The position numbers and the translations under genes were made by a program. A DNA stretch of 64,000 bases, from assembly GCA_944391465.1 (NCBI GenBank), contig CALXTS010000001.1, forward strand, positions 90,441 through 154,440. The letters run 5' to 3'. Positions 58,373-64,000 of this stretch are shown here, piece after piece. Source of the stretch: an uncultured Alphaproteobacteria bacterium (GTDB taxonomy: Bacteria > Pseudomonadota > Alphaproteobacteria > RF32 > CAG-239). Each line of letters opens with the position of its first letter. Positions within the stretch are counted from its first letter, which is position 1. The notes below the pieces were generated by a model, which saw nothing but the letters and a program-made list of their open reading frames with translations, ran no database searches and was not told the origin of the DNA.

Positions 58373-59398
58373 TTATTCTTTCTGTAATGAACGAGCTGCT
58401 TGAGAATAGATAATCTCAAAGTTTTCATTTTGAGGGTTCCTGAGGATTAAAATGGCTTGCAAATCTAGCGCATCTGCCATTTTGAGCCCTTCTTCGGCGC
58501 CTAAAGCCATGATTGCTGTTGCATAAGCATCGGCAATTGCCGCATGAGGATAAAAGACCGTAGCAGATGCTAAATCTCCTTCAACAGGGTATCCGCTTTG
58601 CGGCGAAATGGTGTGTGATATTTTTTTTCCGTCGTAGTATGTGAAATTGCGATAATCTCCTGATGTGGCAACGGCAGTATTGCTTAATGTTAAAACCAAT
58701 GTGTTCTCGTTTTTATTTTCAAGCGGAGCGGCTATGGCAACATTCCATCCAGTTTCTTTGGGGCTACGATTTCCGGAAATTCTCATTTCTCCACCGATAT
58801 CAACCAAATAATCGTGATAATCATGAAGTTCAAGAAAATTGGCAACACTATCAACGGCGTAACCTTTGGCTATTGCTGATAGATTCAAGTTTACTCGGCT
58901 GTCTTGTTTTTGCAGAGTATCAAAATTGGGACTGAAAGCCAATTTATCAAATCCGGTATATTCGAGAATTTTGCTGATTTTTTCCGGAGTGGGCTTTTCT
59001 TTTGTTTGTTGAGTCCCAAAACCCCATATTTCGACCAACGGACCGACTGTCGGATCAAAGGCATGATTACTCTTTTGGTACACTTCATTAATTTTTTTCA
59101 TTAAATTTTGCATGGGGGCTGAGAGTTTTATTTTTTTATCTGCAGCCGTTTGATTAATTCTTGAAATTTCTGAATGTGGGTTAAATACCGACATTTGATT
59201 GTCAATCATTTTAAGTATTTGTTTGATGTCATTATCAAGTTCGGGATTTTGTTTTGGGGAATTTATTATTATCTTATAGTAGGTTCCGTATGTCTTACCC
59301 TCAAAAACCATGCGTCCTTTTTTGTCTTTGCCAATAAAAAACATACAAAGGGCTATGCTGATTATCAGCAATATTGAAAAAATTTTTAATGTACGCAT
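58373..59398 (-). CDS. apbE: FAD:protein FMN transferase
   Basis: 341 aa from the ATG at 59398; an upstream ATG (59419) adds seven residues and neither has a clear ribosome site. An N-terminal TM (FSILLIISIALCMFF) anchors it to the periplasmic side. NPHSEISRINQ, HAFDPTVGPLVEIWGFG, LSAIAKGYAVDSVANFL, YLVDIGGEMRISG and the metal/FAD motif DAYATAIMALGAEEGLKMA are ApbE signatures. It transfers FMN to RnfG and RnfD. It is the first gene of the rnf operon. Confidence 0.94.
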   Translation of the reverse strand: MRTLKIFSILLIISIALCMFFIGKDKKGRMVFEGKTYGTYYKIIINSPKQNPELDNDIKQILKMIDNQMSVFNPHSEISRINQTAADKKIKLSAPMQNLMKKINEVYQKSNHAFDPTVGPLVEIWGFGTQQTKEKPTPEKISKILEYTGFDKLAFSPNFDTLQKQDSRVNLNLSAIAKGYAVDSVANFLELHDYHDYLVDIGGEMRISGNRSPKETGWNVAIAAPLENKNENTLVLTLSNTAVATSGDYRNFTYYDGKKISHTISPQSGYPVEGDLASATVFYPHAAIADAYATAIMALGAEEGLKMADALDLQAILILRNPQNENFEIIYSQAARSLQKE

Positions 59399-59500
59399 AT
59401 TATCTATCATGATTTGCACAATGCCGAAGTTGTTTTTTACAAGTACTTTTTTTTATTATAAAGTATCCCGAGGAAACTTTATTTATAAGGGGATTATACT

Positions 59501-60163
59501 ATGGCTACAGACTTAAACGCAACTGTAAAAAAAATTATGTCACAGTTAAATAAAATTAAAGATTTATACTTTAAATATATGAATGTTACAGCTCAGATTC
59601 TCTATAAACACGGAGTTTCGGCAAATATCGTTTCGGTTGTGGGATTTGCTTTCGGCATTTTTGCTCTCAACTTTTTATCAATCGGTTATTACGGAAATGC
59701 ATTGATTTGTATTTTGTGTAATCGTTTTCTTGATGGGGTTGACGGTGTTATTGCCCGCAAAGAAGATGTTACTGATTTCGGTGTCTTTTTAGATGCTTGT
59801 TTGGATTATGCTTTTTATGCAGGTATTATTTTCGGTTTTGCTTTGGCTAATCCCTCCTCTAATGCTGTTGCTGCTTGTTTCTGGTTGTTTGGATTTGCTG
59901 TTTCGGCTTGTGCTATGCTGGCTTATGCAGTTGTTTCTTATAAAAACTATTGCGAGAAAAAAGGCGAAAGAAAAAAATTACCGATGTATTTGGGTGGTTT
60001 TTTCCAAGGTTTTGAAATGCTTGTCGGAGTTATTTTATTGTGCTTTATTCCGAGTTGGTTCGTGCCTGCTGCCGTGATTTTAGGGTGTTTGGCTTTAGTT
60101 AAGGCTTTAACCGTTGTTAGTGTGGCATATTATAATTTGGTTATTTTTCAAAAGAAAAAGTAA
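59501..60163 (+). CDS. CDP-alcohol phosphatidyltransferase
   Basis: 220 aa, about six TM. The metal motif DGVDGVIARKEDVTDFGVFLDACLD (D-x2-DG-x2-AR-x8-G-x3-D-x3-D) is at residues ~78-104. YxYMN..ITAQILYKHGVSANIVSVVGFAFGIFAL is the usual entry. Substrate (glycerophosphate, inositol, serine or other) is unclear; the closest layout is a small PgsA/Ept-like enzyme. AAGGGG upstream. DsbD follows 13 bases later. Confidence 0.88.
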   Translation: MATDLNATVKKIMSQLNKIKDLYFKYMNVTAQILYKHGVSANIVSVVGFAFGIFALNFLSIGYYGNALICILCNRFLDGVDGVIARKEDVTDFGVFLDACLDYAFYAGIIFGFALANPSSNAVAACFWLFGFAVSACAMLAYAVVSYKNYCEKKGERKKLPMYLGGFFQGFEMLVGVILLCFIPSWFVPAAVILGCLALVKALTVVSVAYYNLVIFQKKK

Positions 60164-60176
60164 GAGTTGAAGTTAG

Positions 60177-61784
60177 ATGAAAAATTTTTGGATTGCAATT
60201 TTAGTAAGTTTTTGCTTTGTTTTGACGGCTGCCTCAGCAGAAGCTCTGGAGGCCTCTGTCACGGAAGGTCCTGTTAAACTTGAGTTGTTTACTCAATATG
60301 AGCAGGTTAATCCCAGAAAAAGTCTTGATGTTATTATCAAGTTTACTATTGCCGAGGGGTGGCATATCTTTTCTGATAATCCGGGAGAGATTGGTTTGCC
60401 GACAACTGTTTCTTGGAATAAAACCGCTAATTATAAGTTAAAAAAACGTCGTTGGAGCCTTGGTGAAGATTTTATTACCGATGATATCGTTCAAAACGGG
60501 TTCAAAAATACGGCTTATTATATGGCTAAGTTTCGACCTGATCGTAAACTAACAAGTGCTGATACTGCGGCTTTTGAAGCGGAAATTAATTGGCTGGCTT
60601 GTAAAGAAGAGTGTATTCCTGGAAAAGCAGTCTTGCCTTTTGAACTTCCGATAAAAAAAGATTCTCTTACTCAGTCACCTAATTGGGAAAGAGTTTCGCA
60701 AGCGGCAGAGCTTAGTTTTGTTTCAATGTCTTTGGCTCAGAATATAAACTTTATTCTGATTTTGTTAATGGCTTTTGTCGGCGGCATTATCTTAAACTTT
60801 ATGCCTTGTATTTTTCCGATTTTGACAATTAAGGTTATTTCTCTGGCTCATAATGCTTATCATAAAAAAGTTAGCAGAGCTAAGGCAGGAATGTATGTTT
60901 TGGGTGTATTTTCATCCTTTATGGTTGTTGCTACGATTTTGTATATTTTGCGCCTGCAAGGTGAAGAAATCGGATGGGGTTTTCAATTGCAGTCTCCGGT
61001 TTTTGTCGGTTTGATGATTGTGATTTTCTTTGTTATCTCATTGATGTTGCTTGATATTGTAAATGTAAATATTGCTGTGTTCGGAAGAATGGCTCGGGTG
61101 TCTGTTAAAGGCGCTTTGTGGAATTCTTATTTAACAGGATTGTTATCTGTGTTAATTGCCAGTCCTTGTACGGCTCCGTTTATGGGAATCGCTATCGGTT
61201 ATACTTTGACGGCTCCTATTTATATTTATTATCCTATCTTTATTTCTCTTAGTCTTGGTTATGCCCTGCCCTTTGCTTTGGCTGAGTTGTTCCCGAAGGT
61301 TATTCGCGGAATATTACCTAAACCGGGACGTTGGATGGATATCTTAAAGAAAATTTTTGCTATTCCCGTTCTTTTGACTTGTGTTTGGCTTGGGTGGATA
61401 TTGTATAACCAAATGCATGTTCGTTTTGAAGATGATAAGCAAAATCTTGGCTGGCAAGAATATGATGCCGTTAAAGTTGCTAAGCTCGTTTCTGAAAACA
61501 AGCCTGTCTTTATTGATTTTACGGCCAAATGGTGTGTTACATGTTTGGTTAACAAAAGAATTGCCTTACAATCAAATGATTTTGCTAAGTTTGTTAAAGA
61601 TAAAAATGTAACACTCTTTCGAGCTGACTGGACCAATAAAGCTGCCAAAATAGCTTCTGCTCTGGAGTTTTATGGACGCAACAGTATTCCTTTATATGTT
61701 TATTATGATGGAAGCGGTTCGGAATATACAATATTGCCTCAATTGTTGACACCTAAGGTGTTTACGGATCAGCTTAAAGAGTAA
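60177..61784 (+). CDS. dsbD: Thiol:disulfide interchange protein DsbD (ScsB-like)
   Basis: 535 aa. A signal peptide (ILVSFCFVLTAASAEA) is followed by an alpha domain with WLACKEECIPGKA (CxxxxC), an eight-TM core (GIILNFMPCIFPILTIKVI; LIASPCTAPFMGIAIGY, the two TM cysteines) and a C-terminal thioredoxin domain (DFTAKWCVTCLVNK). It passes electrons from cytoplasmic thioredoxin to periplasmic substrates. The 61785 hairpin terminates the transcript. Confidence 0.95.
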   Translation: MKNFWIAILVSFCFVLTAASAEALEASVTEGPVKLELFTQYEQVNPRKSLDVIIKFTIAEGWHIFSDNPGEIGLPTTVSWNKTANYKLKKRRWSLGEDFITDDIVQNGFKNTAYYMAKFRPDRKLTSADTAAFEAEINWLACKEECIPGKAVLPFELPIKKDSLTQSPNWERVSQAAELSFVSMSLAQNINFILILLMAFVGGIILNFMPCIFPILTIKVISLAHNAYHKKVSRAKAGMYVLGVFSSFMVVATILYILRLQGEEIGWGFQLQSPVFVGLMIVIFFVISLMLLDIVNVNIAVFGRMARVSVKGALWNSYLTGLLSVLIASPCTAPFMGIAIGYTLTAPIYIYYPIFISLSLGYALPFALAELFPKVIRGILPKPGRWMDILKKIFAIPVLLTCVWLGWILYNQMHVRFEDDKQNLGWQEYDAVKVAKLVSENKPVFIDFTAKWCVTCLVNKRIALQSNDFAKFVKDKNVTLFRADWTNKAAKIASALEFYGRNSIPLYVYYDGSGSEYTILPQLLTPKVFTDQLKE

Positions 61785-61818
61785 GAAAAAAAGCCTCTCA
61801 TATGAGAGGCTTTTTTTT
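61785..61818. terminator. Bidirectional terminator between dsbD and the AsmA-like gene
   Basis: AAGCCTCTCA / TGAGAGGCTT stem with a two-base loop, A-run before and T-run after. Active for both convergent transcripts. Confidence 0.9.
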
Positions 61819-61831
61819 CTTAGGATTTTTC

Positions 61832-62611
61832 TTACTTTCCAAAAATTCCCAGATTTTTTACTTTGTCTTTTACATCATCAACAACGTTGTTCATATTTTC
61901 TTGGGCAACGTTTTTCAGGTTTCCCAATTGGGCTTTGACAACGGTTTGTGATGCTGTTGCAAGCATTTTGTTGAAAATAGTTGCTATTGAAGCGGCAATG
62001 TTAGTTCCGTCTTTTTTCTCTTCGCCGATATTTGTTAAAGTAATATCAGGCATTTTGAGACTGACGGAATCTTCATTTCCTTCAGATGTCGGCATAAGAG
62101 CGTTTAACTCTGCGCCGGTGATTTTAACGAGTTTTACAACAACTTTTTTACCTGCTGTATCATCGCTTTTCTCTGTTTTTTGTCCTTCAGACTTTTCTTG
62201 TTTGGCTGGTTCAGATGCTGTATTTTTAGCGACGTTTTCTTGAATTTGTTTTACGTTGTTTTGTGTGATTGAAAGCATTTCATATGTGATTATCGGTTTA
62301 TCAATCAAAATTTCTTCAATAATGATTTTATCACTGGTCAGACTTTTTAAATCAACTTTGGCAGAAACACTACCTAAGTCAATAATATATGGACTCTTAT
62401 AATTTGCAGGGTTAGCAACGGTTAAACCTTTTATAGAAGCCTCTCCAGAAGTTAAAGAGAGTTTAAAACCTTTCAAATTAACATCTGTACCAGTTACTTG
62501 GCTACCGTATTTGTGAACAAGTTTTTGAACGACGGATTCAAGTGACGGACTTAAAAACCAGGCTGCAACGCCGGCAATGATTATTACACCCAGAATGATT
62601 AGTTTTTTCAT
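61832..62611 (-). CDS. AsmA-like / DUF748-type periplasmic protein
   Basis: 259 aa. An N-terminal TM (LIILGVIIIAGVAAWFL) is followed by VTGTDVNLKGFKLSLTSGEASIKGLTVANPANYKSPYIIDLGSVSAKVDLKSL, a repeat typical of AsmA-like bridge proteins. A Lys/Glu/Ser linker (residues ~130-155) precedes a helical C-terminus. The role may be in envelope lipid or protein handling. It is coupled to the upstream HD gene, which starts its transcript. Confidence 0.7.
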   Translation of the reverse strand: MKKLIILGVIIIAGVAAWFLSPSLESVVQKLVHKYGSQVTGTDVNLKGFKLSLTSGEASIKGLTVANPANYKSPYIIDLGSVSAKVDLKSLTSDKIIIEEILIDKPIITYEMLSITQNNVKQIQENVAKNTASEPAKQEKSEGQKTEKSDDTAGKKVVVKLVKITGAELNALMPTSEGNEDSVSLKMPDITLTNIGEEKKDGTNIAASIATIFNKMLATASQTVVKAQLGNLKNVAQENMNNVVDDVKDKVKNLGIFGK

Positions 62612-63469
62612 TTATAATAACTCCTTAAAATTGTTGTATCTTAATGTTATATAGTTTTTTACTGTTTTTGCAACAGTTTGTTGCAGTTCTTTATTTTTTG
62701 TGTACTCTCCGAGTTGTTCAATTAAAAAATCAACGCCTCCTGCCCGACATGTAAAATCAAATGCAGCTTTATAATTAATATCAAATATCCATGCTATGAA
62801 GCATAATATATTATCAGTTGCAGTTTTAGTCATGTGTTTATTTATAGTTTGGCAATTTTGAAATTGGCAAAACAAATCTGTTGATACTGTTTTTTCTTTT
62901 TCTTGAGAAGTTTTTGTATCAAAAAAAAGTTCACTAAAATGATTTTTATCAATTTTTATTAAGTTAAAATTGGCTGTTTTATCTGCATCTCTGACTAAAA
63001 ATATAACTTTTTTGATATCTTCTTTTAGTTGTTCGTCTTTTATTGAGGTGTATTCCTTATCTTCATACAGTTCTTCTATTAAATGTCCGTGATGTTTGAC
63101 AGGAATTACTATCAGGGGGTGATTATATTCGGGTATATTTCTTAAAATATCAGCTCCAAGCAAGCTATGGTCATATTTTTTGCTGGTGTTTGAATTTTTG
63201 TAATCATCATATTTACGGCGAATTTCTTCAAATCGGCCGATATCGTGCAATAAATATGCTAAACGAGCTTTTCTTATAAATTCGGAATCTCTATTATTAA
63301 AAGATGATTCATGCTTCAGAATATAGTTTCCGGCTCCGAGGACTTGGAGAGAATGATGAATTTTTTCATCAGCATAAAGGCTGTAAAAATGGGAATCTGA
63401 AACATGTTGACGACAATTTTGATAGTGTTGTTTCAGAAGTTGGATATCTTTGCTTAAATCTGTTTTCAT
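62612..63469 (-). CDS. HD-domain metal-dependent phosphohydrolase
   Basis: 285 aa from the ATG at 63469 (AGGAAAACA upstream; the longer reading to 63499 is not supported). HSLQVLGAGNYIL, LAYLLHDIGRFEEIRRKYDDY (HD pair), HSLLGADIL, VIPVKHHGHLIEEL and RDADKTANFNL are HD ligands. It may act on a nucleotide; the substrate is unknown. Confidence 0.83.
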   Translation of the reverse strand: MKTDLSKDIQLLKQHYQNCRQHVSDSHFYSLYADEKIHHSLQVLGAGNYILKHESSFNNRDSEFIRKARLAYLLHDIGRFEEIRRKYDDYKNSNTSKKYDHSLLGADILRNIPEYNHPLIVIPVKHHGHLIEELYEDKEYTSIKDEQLKEDIKKVIFLVRDADKTANFNLIKIDKNHFSELFFDTKTSQEKEKTVSTDLFCQFQNCQTINKHMTKTATDNILCFIAWIFDINYKAAFDFTCRAGGVDFLIEQLGEYTKNKELQQTVAKTVKNYITLRYNNFKELL

Positions 63470-63501
63470 TGTTTTCCTGCAAAATAATTGGTTGCACAAA
63501 T

Positions 63502-63528
63502 AAAGCCCCCTGATTGACAGGAGGCTTT
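63502..63528 (-). terminator. Rho-independent terminator of the tRNA-Lys gene
   Basis: AAAGCCCCCT / AGGAGGCTTT stem with one mismatch. On the minus strand TTTATTT follows. It is 8 bases beyond the tRNA 3' end. Confidence 0.75.
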
Positions 63529-63535
63529 CTGTTTA

Positions 63536-63611
63536 TGGTAGGCGCGTGGGGGTTCGAACCCCAGACCCACTGATTAAGAGTCAGTTGCTCTACCAACTGA
63601 GCTACGCACCC
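63536..63611 (-). tRNA. tRNA-Lys (anticodon CUU)
   Basis: 76 nt including encoded CCA. Acceptor GGGTGCG pairs with CGCGCCT. The D arm contains AGCTCAGTTGGTAGAGC, the anticodon stem ACTGA / TCAGT holds the loop CTCTTAA with anticodon CTT, and the T arm contains GGTTCGAACCC. It reads codon AAG. Confidence 0.95.
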
Positions 63612-63664
63612 ATAAGCAATCTAACAGTGCGGAATATAAAACCAAAAAAAGATAATTGCAACAA

Positions 63665-64000
63665 TTATTTTAACGGTAAAACTATTTTAAATGCTGTATA
63701 TTGATTTAAACTGGATTTTACACGGATTGTACCTCTAAGAATGTTTATTATTTTTTTGACTATGCTTAATCCCAGCCCTGCTCCGCAGGTTTTGCAATCT
63801 AATTGGTTTTGACATTGATAAAACTCATCAAAAATTTTTGATATATCTTCTTTTTGAATTCCGATGCCGTCATCAATGATGGTTATTTCTATTTTATTTT
63901 TTTGCTGTATGAGAAATATTTTTATCTGGCTTTTAGCATATTTCAAGGCATTACTTAATATATTACGAATGATGCGCTCTAACAGCATAATGTCTATTGA
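63665..64000 (-). CDS. Sensor histidine kinase, C-terminal ATPase part (truncated by window edge)
   Basis: The frame is open to the end of the window, so the N-terminal sensor and His-containing part lie outside it. LERIIRNILSNALKYAK (N box), IDDGIGIQKEDISKIFDEFYQ (G1/F box) and GAGLGLSIVKKIINILRGTIRVKSS (G2) form the HATPase_c domain. An unusual CQNQLDCKTCGAG inserted before the G2 box brings three Cys near the ATP lid. Confidence 0.9.
   Translation of the reverse strand, partial: SIDIMLLERIIRNILSNALKYAKSQIKIFLIQQKNKIEITIIDDGIGIQKEDISKIFDEFYQCQNQLDCKTCGAGLGLSIVKKIINILRGTIRVKSSLNQYTAFKIVLPLK

Overview
The window is AT-rich bacterial chromosome. It carries an rnfBCDGEA operon with apbE and rseC, dsbD, yejE/yejF-type transporter genes, rpsD, a GT61/DUF4422/GT8 surface-glycan locus and a classical XerCD dif site. 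Together with the codon use and protein style this suggests a low-GC, host-associated (perhaps gut) alphaproteobacterium with anaerobic or microaerobic metabolism. No 16S gene is present, so this placement is an inference.

Layout. (1) 1-1675: end of a U32-family (RlhA-like) gene. (2) 1767-20724: a long, mostly plus-strand surface-polysaccharide locus, interrupted only by ppa. It holds DUF4422, Glf, GT61, GT2 and GT8 genes, a HAD protein, an aldo/keto reductase and a cytidylyltransferase. A nucleotidyltransferase / HprK-like kinase-PqqD / PqqD-with-tail cassette sits in the middle. The locus ends with an acyltransferase frameshifted in an eight-C tract, a likely phase-variable gene. (3) 20979-31898: two unknown proteins, a CoA-transferase pair, Sir2, a ROK kinase, an S33 peptidase, MazG-like, a histidine phosphatase, an 81-aa ORF with a zeta-toxin-like kinase, and TldD/TldE. 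(4) 32042-40022: a complete dif site with a 7.9-kb integrated element. The element has about 22 tightly packed, relatively GC-rich genes: replication initiator, zinc ribbon, packaging-type ATPase, a 310-aa candidate major capsid protein, several single-TM proteins, a beta-rich protein, a small receptor-binding-like module, a SleB-like hydrolase and tiny membrane proteins. It has no portal, terminase, tail or integrase. It looks like a small tailless (PM2/corticovirus-like or related) prophage that uses host XerCD. (5) 40399-47442: membrane protein, a nucleoside-diphosphate-kinase-like protein lacking the catalytic His, HD hydrolase, YejF/YejE-like ABC genes, a sulfatase-fold-like membrane protein, ribosomal protein S4. 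(6) 47685-52952: TPR methyltransferase, double GNAT, NUDIX, outer-membrane barrel, uracil-DNA glycosylase, small unknown. (7) 53017-59398: Rnf electron-transport operon (apbE-rseC-rnfBCDGEA). (8) 59501-64000: CDP-alcohol phosphatidyltransferase, DsbD, AsmA-like, HD protein, tRNA-Lys(CUU), and the end of a histidine kinase.

Genes left of dif run mainly on the plus strand and those to its right largely on the minus strand, so both arms point towards dif, as expected at a replication terminus. The strongest candidates for something undescribed are the dif-integrated tailless prophage, whose regulator gene is re-spliced by integration; the HprK-PqqD cassette inside a glycan locus; and the poly-C phase-variable acyltransferase.
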